The notes under the pieces: generated by a model
Told to the model about the DNA's origin: nothing
Database searches by the model: none
What the model saw: only the letters and a program-made list of their open reading frames with translations
Shown: positions 35,043 through 43,656 of the stretch, one piece after another
How the letters are laid out: each line of letters starts with the position of its first letter
Numbering within the stretch: position 1 is the first letter of the stretch
Translations under genes and position numbers: made by a program
Assembly: GCA_963729365.1 (NCBI GenBank)
Contig: CAVSNQ010000002.1
Coordinates: 283,382-347,381, forward strand
Reading direction: 5' to 3'
Length of the DNA stretch: 64,000 nucleotides
DNA from: JASHPR01 sp963729365
GTDB taxonomy: Bacteria > Actinomycetota > Actinomycetes > Streptosporangiales > Streptosporangiaceae

Positions 35043-36715
35043 GACAGCTCCTGCCCCACGCCAGCCGGCTCAAGAGCAGGCCCGTTCGCGCAGTCGGTGA
35101 TGATGATCTCGTGGTCGGGGCCGCGCAGCACGCCGTCCGCCGTGCGGATCTCGGCGATGCCCGCGCCCCGCAGCGGCCGCAGCACGATCTCCATCGTGCC
35201 GTCGGTGGTCCTGGTGCGGATCGTGCCGTCGGGCCCGGCCGGGCCGGCCGCCAGGCCGTCCCCGAGCAGCCGCAGGAACAGCGCGAACTCGCCACTGTCC
35301 AGCGGGCCTAGTTCGGAGAGCAGGGTCGGCCGGCCGGTCGCCAGCCGGCGCCGGGCGGCGTCGGTCTGCTCGCGCTCGGCGGCCGCCTGGCGGGCCAGGT
35401 GCTGCCGTTCGGCCGACCGGTCAGTGACCCGCTTCTGGTAGCCGCGGTGCACATAGCGCCCGGTCTGCCGCAGCCGCGGCGCGATCTCCGTCTGCGGCGC
35501 GTCCAGCCAGCTGGTGCTGGCCGGGACGTCGGACTGCTCGGCCGTCACTTCCACGGTCAGGTGCCGGGAAGGCGTCAGGCCGAAGGCCGCCCGCCAGAGC
35601 CGGTGGGCGTCGGCGTCGGCAGCGGTCTCGGCGAACCACCGGGCGAGCGCGCGGAAGTCGGCGCTCCGGTCGCTGCGGCCGGTCCGGCGTTCCTGCAGCA
35701 TGCTTACGGTGGCGAGCAGGTCGGGGATGGCCTGCCGGGTACGGCTGCGCAGCAATTCGGCCTGGCTGGGGTGCTGACGGTCGGCTGTGACGAACCAGGA
35801 TGCGAGACCGGACCAGCGGACCCGCCACTCGGCCAGCTTGCGGGCTACTGCCTCGGCGTTCTCCTGGCCCGCGGCCACCGCGGCTCCGGGGCTGCTGGCC
35901 TGCAGATCCTCCTCGGGAGCGACGTCGGCTGCCTCACGCTCGGCGGCGAGCCGGAGCAGCGCGTCCACCCGGCTGGTCCCCGCCGCCTCCAGCCGCCGGA
36001 GCATCCCCTCGATGTCGAAGGCCTTGACCACCAGTTCGGAGACGAACCGCTCGAGGTAGTTGATCAGCCGGTCCTTGTAGGCGAGGAACGCCTCCTCATC
36101 GATTTCCTGCATGTCCAGCGTGCGCTGCAAGCTGGACATGAACGCGCTGGCGTTCGCCGCGAGGCTGTCGAGCCGGCCGATCAGCTCCAGCAGCAGGCTG
36201 TGAACTACCGCTGGATCCGGATTGTCCGGGAGGTCATGGAGCGCCCGGAGCCGGATCCTGATGTCCTCCAGCGCGACGGCCTGCAGCTCGCCCCGCCTGC
36301 CCAGCTCGGCCTCGTACAGCGCGAGCGCCCGTTCGGCCGCCTCGCCCTCCCGGCTGAGCTGGTACAGGTAGCGGGCGCGGTAGAAATCCTCGACCGTGGT
36401 CACCCGACCGGTGTCCGGGTCGGCGCGCAGGTTGCCCCACCCCTCAAGGCTGTGCAGCGCCTCATCGACCTGGTCCGGCGAGAGCGGCTCGCAGTGCCCG
36501 TCGCGGCGCAGCGCCTCGGCGACGTCTTCGGGCCGCAGGTGCACCACGAAGCGCTGCCTGGCCGCCATGAAGGCAGCCATCACCCTGCGGTACAGCGGCG
36601 CCAGCGGAACGTCCAGGTGCGCGAACGGGCGAGCGCCATGCCGGGCCTCGCCGACGGGGGCCGGCTGCGAGCGGGACGTGGCGTCCGGGGAACTCGGTGC
36701 GGCCGCTGTTTCCAT
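35039..36715 (-). CDS. jetA: Wadjet type II JetA-like subunit (TIGR02677, DUF2397)
   Basis: A 558-residue TIGR02677/DUF2397 protein, first gene of the operon and the kleisin-like subunit that bridges the JetC heads. Seen: an early winged-helix region FAHLDVPLAPLYRRVMAAFM with VHLRPEDVAEALRRDG, then long helices (LHDLPDNPDPAVVHSLLLEL, LAYKDRLINYLERFVSELVV), and a C-terminal region FGLTPSRHLTVEVTAEQSD to EIVLRPLRGAGIAEIRTADG. ATG 36715. Its TGA overlaps the jetB ATG. The 94 bases upstream hold the probable promoter. Matched by family pattern, not by catalytic residues, so confidence rests on its place in the operon too. Confidence 0.9.
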   Translation of the reverse strand: METAAAPSSPDATSRSQPAPVGEARHGARPFAHLDVPLAPLYRRVMAAFMAARQRFVVHLRPEDVAEALRRDGHCEPLSPDQVDEALHSLEGWGNLRADPDTGRVTTVEDFYRARYLYQLSREGEAAERALALYEAELGRRGELQAVALEDIRIRLRALHDLPDNPDPAVVHSLLLELIGRLDSLAANASAFMSSLQRTLDMQEIDEEAFLAYKDRLINYLERFVSELVVKAFDIEGMLRRLEAAGTSRVDALLRLAAEREAADVAPEEDLQASSPGAAVAAGQENAEAVARKLAEWRVRWSGLASWFVTADRQHPSQAELLRSRTRQAIPDLLATVSMLQERRTGRSDRSADFRALARWFAETAADADAHRLWRAAFGLTPSRHLTVEVTAEQSDVPASTSWLDAPQTEIAPRLRQTGRYVHRGYQKRVTDRSAERQHLARQAAAEREQTDAARRRLATGRPTLLSELGPLDSGEFALFLRLLGDGLAAGPAGPDGTIRTRTTDGTMEIVLRPLRGAGIAEIRTADGVLRGPDHEIIITDCANGPALEPAGVGQELS

Positions 36716-36809
36716 GACTGGTAAGTATGCCGAGGGCCGCCGACAAACCAGATCGGCTCGCGGATACGCCAGACAATTTACTTTCAGCCCGGTAGCGCCT
36801 CGGACGTTG

Positions 36810-37365
36810 TCAGGTACGCGCCCGTGCCAGCTCGGCTACGCCCGCCCGGAACGCCGCTTCGGCGGCCGGGTTGCCTTCCAGACGCCAATCCTGACGATTG
36901 AGGGCCTCTCCTATGTCGGACCACACCAGCCCGAGCATCCCGTACTGGGCGATCCCTTCGAACAGGTTGTGGATGTTGGTGTACTGGTCGGCGTCGGGCG
37001 CCACGGCGGTCTGGGCCAGCAGGATCGGCCTGGTGGTAAGGGCCCGCACCTGACCGATGGTCCGCGCGAAAACACTGACAAAGGTGTCGGACGGCTGGAT
37101 GTAGTTGCCGTCGATGCCGACCCAGGTGACGTAGTTATAGCCGGGCCACCAGGAGGCGATCGGCCCTGTGCCGGCCTGGTCCGCGCTGATCGTCCAGAGC
37201 CAGGTGACGTTGTCGGCGCCCTCGCTGCGGAACAGGGTCACGATGTGCCGCCACGCCGCCACGAACGTCGATGCCGGAGTACGCCTGTAGCCCCACGAGT
37301 CCCAGTCGGCGTTCATCTCCAGCCCGAAACCGATGATGACGGGATGGCCGAAATGCCGGACACTG
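36810..37365 (-). pseudogene. GH26 (beta-mannanase-like) glycosidase, C-terminal fragment
   Basis: A C-terminal piece of about 180 residues of a GH26-type glycoside hydrolase. It begins in VRHFGHPVIIGFGLEMNADW, which includes the conserved GFGLEMN segment with the catalytic acid Glu, then FVAAWRHIVTLFRSEGADNV, TWLWTISADQAGTG and the ending LGLVWSDIGEALNRQDWRLE. The N-terminal half and a signal peptide are missing; instead the sequence joins a sigma factor fragment at about 37361-37366. An ATG at 37316 could in principle start a 168-residue product, but it would lack half the barrel. Confidence 0.7.
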
Positions 37366-37822
37366 ACAGGTCGAGGTAGATACGCAGCACGAGCGCCTCG
37401 CGGTGGCGGTGCGGCAGCCGTCCGACCGCGCGGATGACCTCCTCGCGCTCCTGTCCGCTGAGGACGACCGCCTCAGCGGACACCGTCGGCAGTTCGTATG
37501 CCACTCCCCTGCGCCGCACCGCACGGCTGCGCAGCACCGAGCGGCAGCCATTCAGCACCGATGACCGCACGTAATACAGCGCGCTGTCCGCCTCGGCCAG
37601 GCGGTCCCAGCGCCGGTAGAGACTGCAGAAGGCCTCTTGCACCACGTCCTCGGCGCTCGGCCGGTCGCCGAGCATGACGTAAGCCAGCCGGATCAGGCTC
37701 ACCGCGCTTGCCTGGTAGAGCGCGCCGACCGCTACCTCCGCGCTGTCACCGGCATCACACCGCGGCCGGGCCGGGCCGGGAAAGCGGACAGCGCCCGCCT
37801 CACCCAGGCCATCAGGTTCCAT
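37366..37822 (-). pseudogene. SigE-family RNA polymerase sigma factor, truncated in region 4
   Basis: An ECF-type sigma factor broken before its -35-binding helix. Region 2 is present as VGALYQASAVSLIRLAYVML, then LGDRPSAEDVVQEAFCSLYR. Region 4 starts with REEVIRAVGRLPHRHREALV and LRIYLDLS, then the expected recognition helix is missing because the sequence turns into a GH26 gene. Without region 4.2 it cannot act normally. The ATG at 37822 is one possible start; 37873 another. The gap on its far side leads into an HNH fragment. Confidence 0.68.
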
Positions 37823-37909
37823 ACAAGAAGAGACGCACGGCGCGGCCTCTCGCTGCTTGCTTCCCTCGGACAATTTCGATGAGATGACGCCAAACCACGC
37901 CAGAACTGG

Positions 37910-38065
37910 AATCGGCGATGTGGATGCGCAGGCCGCCGTTCACGGTGAGCAGGCCAGCGTCAAAAGCCACATCGTGGGCTGGACAGGCGGCCGGGCCGTT
38001 GCGCGGATCGAGGCGCTCGGTGGGATTACTGTCCTTCCCCGGCTTGGTATGGCTGGCGCGCCCGG
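37910..38065 (-). pseudogene. HNH endonuclease C-terminal fragment (duplicate of the 61.1-62.1 kb gene)
   Basis: About 155 bases that repeat the 3' part of the HNH gene at 61132-62106 at high identity (both encode SNPTERLDPRNG, ACPAHDVAFD and GLLTVNGGLRIH). Here only this piece remains; upstream sequence gives no CVFCGL half and no start, and downstream the conserved end is lost. Probably left by a deletion or recombination after duplication of the endonuclease gene. Confidence 0.72.
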
Positions 38066-38262
38066 TGCTGGAGGAGACGCGGTGGATATCAGGTCGGCTC
38101 AGAAGCTCGCCCTGGGAGAACAAGCTCGCGAAAGGCTAGCCGCGACGTGCTTCACCTGGTCACGTGCTCAGCCCGCCCGGCGGCCGGGGCGGCATGACGG
38201 GCCGGACCTGGTTGCAGTAGCTGGCGCTGGTCGCGGAAGGCCGCGCGTACGTCATGACTTTG

Positions 38263-38589
38263 TTAGGCGACGACGATGCGCTCATCGCCGAAGTCGGCGA
38301 CGACCTCCACGCGGCCTCCGAGCGCGTGAACGTAGGCGATCACGGTGCCCAGCTCCGTGCGCGTCAGCTGCCCCCGCTCAACCGCGGACACGCGTTTCTG
38401 TGAGACATTCATCTCGGCGGCTACGTCGGTCTGGGTCAGGCCCCGCTCCTTGCGGATCTCGGCGAGCCGGTACGCCCGCTGCTCGGCGCGCATGCGTTCC
38501 CGGTGCACGCTGACGGCCGCCTCGTCCAGGCGGCCGGCTGCCTTCGCCTCGGCCTGGATCTCATCCCAGGTCCGCCACCTGTCAGCCAT
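38263..38589 (-). CDS. HigA-like XRE antitoxin, apparently orphan
   Basis: A 108-residue helix-turn-helix protein of the type that follows RelE/HigB toxins: MADRWRTWDEIQAEAKAAGR, RAYRLAEIRKERGLTQTDVA, then AEMNVSQKRVSAVERGQLTR and TVIAYVHALGGRVEVVADFG. The ATG at 38589 has GAGG 7 bases upstream, and the frame is open further back without similarity. No toxin gene precedes it; only a 17-codon frame (AGRRVDEYIERVGRQRNG) ending just inside its start, resembling the tail of a RelE-like toxin. Confidence 0.83.
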   Translation of the reverse strand: MADRWRTWDEIQAEAKAAGRLDEAAVSVHRERMRAEQRAYRLAEIRKERGLTQTDVAAEMNVSQKRVSAVERGQLTRTELGTVIAYVHALGGRVEVVADFGDERIVVA

Positions 38590-38865
38590 TGCGCTGCCTC
38601 CCCACGCGCTCGATGTACTCGTCAACCCGGCGACCTGCTCAGCCACCACAGCGCCGACGGCCGGGCCGGGCAGCCAACCCCCGACGGCTGACCTGACCGG
38701 GCCGACGTCCCTTCGCGGCCAGCGCCGCCCGCACACAGCCGTGCCCGCCGCCACGCGTCCAGCGCGCGAACGACTCTGGCCGCATAGCAGCTATCCTCGC
38801 GCATCGCACCTGCTCACTTGCCCAGGGCGGCAATGTGCTGTGCCTTCTGGGGCCTGAGCCGCTAT

Positions 38866-39573
38866 TTACCAGGGGAGGGGGCCTGCGGCGTCGAAGTAGC
38901 CTCCGGTGGGCCCGTCGGGGCCGACCTGGGCCATCCGGACGATGATCTCAGCGCCCTCCTCGACGGCCTGGGTGCCCGTGTTCCCGTTCAGGTCGGTCGC
39001 GGTGTAGCCGGGCTCGACCGCGTTGATCCGCATGCCCGGGAACGCCTTCGCGTACTGCACGGTGATCAGGTTGACCGCGGCCTTGGACGCCGGGTAGGCG
39101 ACCCCGGGATAGGCGTACTGCGGCGAGCCCGGCGCGGTGACCTTGGCCATCGAGCCCAGGCCGCTGCTGACGTTGACTATGACCGGGACGGCGGACCGCT
39201 GCAGCAGCGGCAGGAACGCGTGGGTGACGCGCACCACGCCGAAGACGTTCGTCTCGAACAGGGCCCGCATCATGTCGGCGGTCACTTCCGCCGCGCCGAT
39301 GACCCTGTTGCCCGCGGCCCGTTGTTCGATGCCGGCGTTGTTGACCAGCACGTCCAGGCCGCCGTCCGCCTCGATGGTCTTCGCGGCGGCTGCGACGGAG
39401 GCGTCGTCGGTGACGTCGACGTGGACCGTCCGCGCGCCCAGCTGCCCGGCGGCCCGGCGCCCCCGTTCGGGGTCCCGGCTGCCGACGTAGACGGTGTGGC
39501 CTGCTGCGATGAGCCGACGGGCGGTTTCGAAGCCCAGTCCCTTGTTCGCTCCGGTGATCAGTGTCGTTATCAT
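38866..39573 (-). CDS. SDR family oxidoreductase
   Basis: A 235-residue classical short-chain dehydrogenase. The NAD(P) motif TLITGANKGLGFETARRLIA, NNAG in LDVLVNNAGIEQRA, the active-site Ser in IVNVSSGLGSM, Tyr and Lys in YPASKAAVNLITVQYAKAF, and INAVEPGYTATDLNGNT are all present. It resembles carbonyl-reductase-like SDRs of actinomycetes that act on quinones or polyketide-like ketones. ATG 39573. Standalone; the gap to the HigA gene (38590-38865) has no other intact gene. Confidence 0.9.
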   Translation of the reverse strand: MITTLITGANKGLGFETARRLIAAGHTVYVGSRDPERGRRAAGQLGARTVHVDVTDDASVAAAAKTIEADGGLDVLVNNAGIEQRAAGNRVIGAAEVTADMMRALFETNVFGVVRVTHAFLPLLQRSAVPVIVNVSSGLGSMAKVTAPGSPQYAYPGVAYPASKAAVNLITVQYAKAFPGMRINAVEPGYTATDLNGNTGTQAVEEGAEIIVRMAQVGPDGPTGGYFDAAGPLPW

Positions 39574-39706
39574 GCCCCCAGTTTCCGTCCCCGTCGGCTT
39601 GGTCAGCCAGCGTCCCCGTTGTCTTCCATTCGTTCATCCGGTGGGCGTAACCGTGAAGGACACGTCGAAAACCCGCCGGATAGGGTGGTGAATTCCGCCT
39701 GCGGTC

Positions 39707-41668
39707 TCAGCCCTGGTGGTGGCAGTGCTCCGGGGGCGGAACGTCGAGGGCGGGGTTGCCGTCGAAGAAGCCGTCCGCCCGGAGCTGGAACCCGGCGCGG
39801 CTGACCGGCATCACCGGCCAGTCCTCCGGGCGTACCACGTGGTGCGCGGTGAACGTGTGCCAGAGCACCAGGTCGGTGTTGTCCAGCGGGCGGTCGGCCG
39901 CGGTCCAGGCCGGCAGGCCGTCCCCGCCGGGATGCTGGTTGGGGTATTCGCCAGCCGGGAACCGCTGGTCGGGATCGTAGGCGGTGACCCACAGGTGCTT
40001 GGTGGCGAACTCGGCCCGCCGCGCGATGCTGGTGTCGGGCTGCCAGAAGGGCAGCACGCTGTCCTGGGGCACCAGCTTGTAGGCGACCGCCTCGCCGGTG
40101 GCGTTCCGCCGGCCAGGGTTGGTGATCTTCCAGTAGCGGGCGGCACGCCCGTCAGCCACCCGCTGCGCCTCGGACTCGCGCCGCAGCGGGGTCTGCCGCA
40201 CCACCCACGCGTTGCCGTACGGGTTCTCCGGGCCGGGCGGCAGCGCCACCGAGTCGCACTCATAGACGGTGTTCTGCGGGCCGTCGACCATCATGTCCAG
40301 CCGCACGCAGAAGATGTGCTGGTGGTTGGGGCCGTAGACCTGGGGGGCGACCAGGGTCCCGTGCGCCGGTTTCTGTCCCGGAGGCAGCGCCGCGTTGGAG
40401 ATCACGCCGGTCAGCTTGATCTCGTATTCGATGGTGCCGTCCTGGTAGAGGTACCAGAAGTAGCCGTACTCGTAGTTCCCGACCGTGGCGATCAGCGAGA
40501 TCACCAGCCGCCGCGCGCGCCGGACCTCGGCCTTGCCGGTCCGCCAGTCGGTGTGCTTCCACAACATGCCGTGGTCTTCTTCGTGCAGGCAGATCGCGTT
40601 CTTGATCAGCTGCGCGTGACCGTCGTTGTCGTTGAGCCAGGCGTCGAAGTAGTGGATCTCGCCCAGGCAGTCGCAGCCCAGCTCCAGGCTGTTGGCGAGC
40701 ACCCCGATGCCGTATTCACCCATGTCGAAGACGGTCTTGCGGTACTGCGCCGGGCTCGGGTCGCCGTAGGGGATGACCATTTCCGCGAGCGAGGCGCGGT
40801 AGATGACCGGCCGGAGCGTGCCCTGATCCTGGTAGCGCACCAGGTGCAGGACCAGCCCCTCGCGGGGGGTGAAGCCAACCTGGAACCGCCATTTCTGCCA
40901 GCTCACCTCGTGCCCGTCGACGGTGAAGCTGGTGCCTTGCGGCTGGGTGATCTCCACGGGCTTCAGGTCCTGCCGGTTGCCTTCGGGGAAATGCGGGACG
41001 TTCCCGGGGTCTCGGATCGCATTGGACGTGTAGTTGCCGCTGCTCGGCGGCAGCGGGATCACCCCGTGGTCCTCGATGTCGACTACTTCCATGCGGTCCA
41101 GGTCGAAGCGGACGATCAGGCCCTCCACCGGGCGGGCGTACCCGTGGTCCTCGGGGTCTCCCTGGCGCACCCAGGTCAGCGGCCGCAGGAACCGGCCCTG
41201 GCTGGCCGCGTCCTCGGGGCCGCCGTAGCCCACCGACCACGGGTCGATCATCGCCATGTCGAAGTCGGTGATGCCGCGCCGGCGCATCGCCTCCTGCCAC
41301 CGGGGGTCCTTCCTGACCGCCTCCTCGGTGGCCAGGAACTCCTCGAGCATGACCGCCGGCTGAATCCCGGGCAGCTCCCGCCACCGGCGCACCTCACCGG
41401 CGGTGATCGAGACCACCGCCTCATAGGTCCGGTGCTCGGCCCGTTCCCGGATCACGATGTGCGCCTCGCGCTCGAACTCCGCGCCCGGCTGGTAGCCCAG
41501 GACCGCGTCCTTGGCCGGCTCGTGCAGCGTGACGTAGACGAAGCGCGCGCTCGCGGCCAGGCCGCGGTCCTGCCTGAGGATCTGGCCGGCGGCCTCGATC
41601 TCCTCCGCAGTCAGCGGGTCCAGCAGATGCCGCACCGCTACCGTGGCGTGCTCAACCGTCGTCATCAT
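39707..41668 (-). CDS. Primary-amine oxidase (copper amine oxidase)
   Basis: A 653-residue quinoprotein that oxidises primary amines to aldehydes. The active-site base Asp is in TVFDMGEYGIGVLANSLELG, the topaquinone precursor Tyr in ATVGNYEYGYFWYLY (NYE/D consensus), and copper-binding histidines in NHQHIFCVRLDMMVDGP and later HTFTAHHVVRPEDWPVMPV. The N-terminal domains (LLDPLTAEEIEAAGQILRQD) are typical. ATG 41668 with AAGGAGCGG upstream. A divergent GntR/UTRA gene lies 190 bases away, probably its regulator. Confidence 0.94.
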   Translation of the reverse strand: MMTTVEHATVAVRHLLDPLTAEEIEAAGQILRQDRGLAASARFVYVTLHEPAKDAVLGYQPGAEFEREAHIVIRERAEHRTYEAVVSITAGEVRRWRELPGIQPAVMLEEFLATEEAVRKDPRWQEAMRRRGITDFDMAMIDPWSVGYGGPEDAASQGRFLRPLTWVRQGDPEDHGYARPVEGLIVRFDLDRMEVVDIEDHGVIPLPPSSGNYTSNAIRDPGNVPHFPEGNRQDLKPVEITQPQGTSFTVDGHEVSWQKWRFQVGFTPREGLVLHLVRYQDQGTLRPVIYRASLAEMVIPYGDPSPAQYRKTVFDMGEYGIGVLANSLELGCDCLGEIHYFDAWLNDNDGHAQLIKNAICLHEEDHGMLWKHTDWRTGKAEVRRARRLVISLIATVGNYEYGYFWYLYQDGTIEYEIKLTGVISNAALPPGQKPAHGTLVAPQVYGPNHQHIFCVRLDMMVDGPQNTVYECDSVALPPGPENPYGNAWVVRQTPLRRESEAQRVADGRAARYWKITNPGRRNATGEAVAYKLVPQDSVLPFWQPDTSIARRAEFATKHLWVTAYDPDQRFPAGEYPNQHPGGDGLPAWTAADRPLDNTDLVLWHTFTAHHVVRPEDWPVMPVSRAGFQLRADGFFDGNPALDVPPPEHCHHQG

Positions 41669-41799
41669 CCGCTCCTTCGCTGGCTCCCGAGGCCACGGAC
41701 ACTCGCTGACGGCAACGGGTCATGCCGCCGCCACAGCGAGGGCTGGGCGGGAGCGGCCGGTTCTCCTGGTCCTATCTCATACAAATTGGTGCGTCAAGA

Positions 41800-41813
41800 G
41801 GATGAATTCATCC
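41800..41813. promoter_or_regulatory. Candidate GntR operator
   Basis: The perfect palindrome GGATGAATTCATCC lies between the divergent amine oxidase and GntR genes, 46 bases from the GntR start, with partly symmetric flanks (GAG and CTC). Length and symmetry fit a GntR dimer. Confidence 0.5.
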
Positions 41814-41858
41814 CTCCTCAGCGCTGACGATGTGGCGGTGGTTCCTTAGCATGAGCGT

Positions 41859-42746
41859 GTGACCGGAAACGCCGGCGTGACCGGCCCGGAGCAATCCGGC
41901 GACGCTGCCGCGCCGCTCCGGCGGATGCCCTTGTACGCGCAGGCCGAGAAGGTGCTAGAGGACCTGCTGGTGCGCCGGCGGTACCGGATCGGTGACCGCA
42001 TTCCCCCGGAAGCGGATCTGGTGCGCAGCCTGGGCGTCTCCCGGGCGACCATCAGGGCGGCGGTAGGACGGCTCGTCGGCCGCGGATTGCTGGTCCGGCG
42101 CCAGGGCAGCGGCACCTTCCTCGCCCGGCTTCCCGAGCGGAGCGATGAGCCGGGCCCGGTAGGGATCAAACTGGGCAGCGCCGTCGCCCAGCTCGGCAGG
42201 CTGGAGACCTACGCGGGCATCGCCGAACGGCTCGGGCTCAAGGCCGGCAGCGAGCAACTGCGCGTGGAGGCGGGCCGGGCTACCCGCGAAGAAGCCGGTG
42301 CGCTCGAGCTTCCTGTGAACGGTGAGGTGACCCGCGTTTCCCGCGTTCTGCTCCTCGATGGTGAGGCGGCCGCGTGGATGATCGACGTGCTCCCGGCGGA
42401 CGTGATCCCGGCCGGGCAGGTCAAGGAGCGCCTCTCAGCCCACCAGATGATGCTTGACCTCCTCTTGGATGAAGGAATCCCGGTCGCCTTCAGCGAGGTA
42501 GAGGTCGCCGCCGCGCTGCTCGACCCCGGCCAGCCGGCCGGAAGGTTCCTGGGGCTGAATCAGCCGGCGGCAGCGCTCATGATGACGGAGACCATGTACC
42601 TCGACGGCGCCGTTTCTGCCGAAGGCCGCCCCGTCCAATGGAGCCGGAACTACTTCCTCCCGGGCAAGCTCAGCCTCCGCCTGGTCCGCGAGACGCCAGC
42701 CCACCACGACCCGGCCATAGTCGTCCAGCTGTCCGCCGATACCTGA
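41859..42746 (+). CDS. GntR family regulator with UTRA domain
   Basis: A 295-residue HutC-type regulator. Winged helix: PLYAQAEKVLEDLLVRRRYR, DRIPPEADLVRSLGVSRATI, RAAVGRLVGRGLLVRRQGSG and TFLARLP, ending near residue 85. The rest is the UTRA effector domain (VTRVSRVLLLDGEAAAWMID, EVEVAAALLDPGQPAGRFLG, VQWSRNYFLPGKLSLRLV). The start is the GTG at 41859. Divergent from the amine oxidase gene, with a palindrome between; the effector is likely an amine or its product, which is inference. Confidence 0.9.
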   Translation: MTGNAGVTGPEQSGDAAAPLRRMPLYAQAEKVLEDLLVRRRYRIGDRIPPEADLVRSLGVSRATIRAAVGRLVGRGLLVRRQGSGTFLARLPERSDEPGPVGIKLGSAVAQLGRLETYAGIAERLGLKAGSEQLRVEAGRATREEAGALELPVNGEVTRVSRVLLLDGEAAAWMIDVLPADVIPAGQVKERLSAHQMMLDLLLDEGIPVAFSEVEVAAALLDPGQPAGRFLGLNQPAAALMMTETMYLDGAVSAEGRPVQWSRNYFLPGKLSLRLVRETPAHHDPAIVVQLSADT

Positions 42747-42867
42747 GCGGCTCAGGCCGCCGCACCCGGCCAGCCGGTCCACAGCCGCTGCATCCAGGCC
42801 GTCAGCACCAGCCGGTGTCCGCGGCCCTGGGTCCTCGGCGGCCCACAGGCCCGGGGCGGCGAAGCGA

Positions 42868-43503
42868 TCAGGCCCCGCCGATCAATGACCGCGCCTCTGC
42901 GGGGCCGACGACGAGATCGTGAAGGTCGCCGCCCACCTCGAGCCGACCCGACTGCTCGATCCCGCCGGCCTTCACCGGCTCGAAGCCGGCCGTTCGGATC
43001 AACCGCTCCACCTCCTCGCCGGCACGGTCGTCGTCGGTCGCGTAGAAGAGGACCGCCAGCTCCGGTGACCGGTTGCTAGAGGACTCGAACAGATCGCCCG
43101 ACAGGGTTCCGAACGCCATGGCCAGGCGCGCCCCCGCCGGCAACCACCCGGCTACCACCTCGCCAGAGGATTGCCCTTCCGGCAGGAGACGTGCGACGTT
43201 ACCTTGCGCATCGATTCCGACCGGGTTGCTCGGAACGACCACGAGCTTGTCGGTTAGCGGGTCGGCGATCTCGTCGATGACGCCCTTCAGCACGGGAAAC
43301 CGCAGCGCGAGGACGACGGCATCGGCGCCCCGCAACGCGTCGCGGTTGCCGGCGGCGACGACGGCAGCTCGGCCGATCTCTGCAGCCAGCATTCGTGCCG
43401 ACTCAATGTCGGCGCTCGAGAGCCGCAGGGTCTCGCCGCCTGAGGCGAGCTCGCGGGCGATGACCGACCCTATCCCTCCAGTGCCGATGACCGCGGTGGT
43501 CAT
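42868..43503 (-). CDS. NADPH-dependent F420 reductase-like (NAD(P)-binding) protein
   Basis: A 211-residue Rossmann-fold protein of the NADP oxidoreductase/F420-dependent group: MTTAVIGTGGIGSVIARELA at the start, GADAVVLALRFPVLKGVIDE, VVVPSNPVGIDAQGNV, GEVVAGWLPAGARLAMAFGT and the closing LIRTAGFEPVKAGGIEQSGR. In methanogens this fold moves hydride between F420 and NADP; actinobacterial relatives are diverse, so the acceptor is uncertain. ATG 43503 with GAGGAGGTC upstream. Confidence 0.83.
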   Translation of the reverse strand: MTTAVIGTGGIGSVIARELASGGETLRLSSADIESARMLAAEIGRAAVVAAGNRDALRGADAVVLALRFPVLKGVIDEIADPLTDKLVVVPSNPVGIDAQGNVARLLPEGQSSGEVVAGWLPAGARLAMAFGTLSGDLFESSSNRSPELAVLFYATDDDRAGEEVERLIRTAGFEPVKAGGIEQSGRLEVGGDLHDLVVGPAEARSLIGGA

Positions 43504-43539
43504 GACCGGGACCTCCTCAGCGTCGTCGCTGCAGTTCGC

Positions 43540-43656
43540 TCAGCGTCCGGGGGACTGGCGATCGTCGATGTGCAGGATCTCGCCGGTGATCTCGGCATTC
43601 ACTCGGACTCCCCGCCGGATGTACTCGACGGCCAGTGAGCGGGTGACCAGTCCCCC
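43540..43656 (-). pseudogene. SDR dehydrogenase remnant with internal deletion
   Basis: The 38 codons before the stop at 43540 read GGLVTRSLAVEYIRRGVRVN, directly followed by AEITGEILHIDDRQSPGR. The first half matches the helix after the SDR catalytic Lys, and the second the SDR C-terminal end (normally about 45 residues later). So an SDR gene has lost its middle here; the tail of the adjacent VOC gene overlaps it in another frame. Confidence 0.55.

Noticed and set aside
39716..41827. 703-codon plus-strand open frame opposite the amine oxidase
   Set aside because: Antisense shadow of the amine oxidase gene; no recognisable motif.
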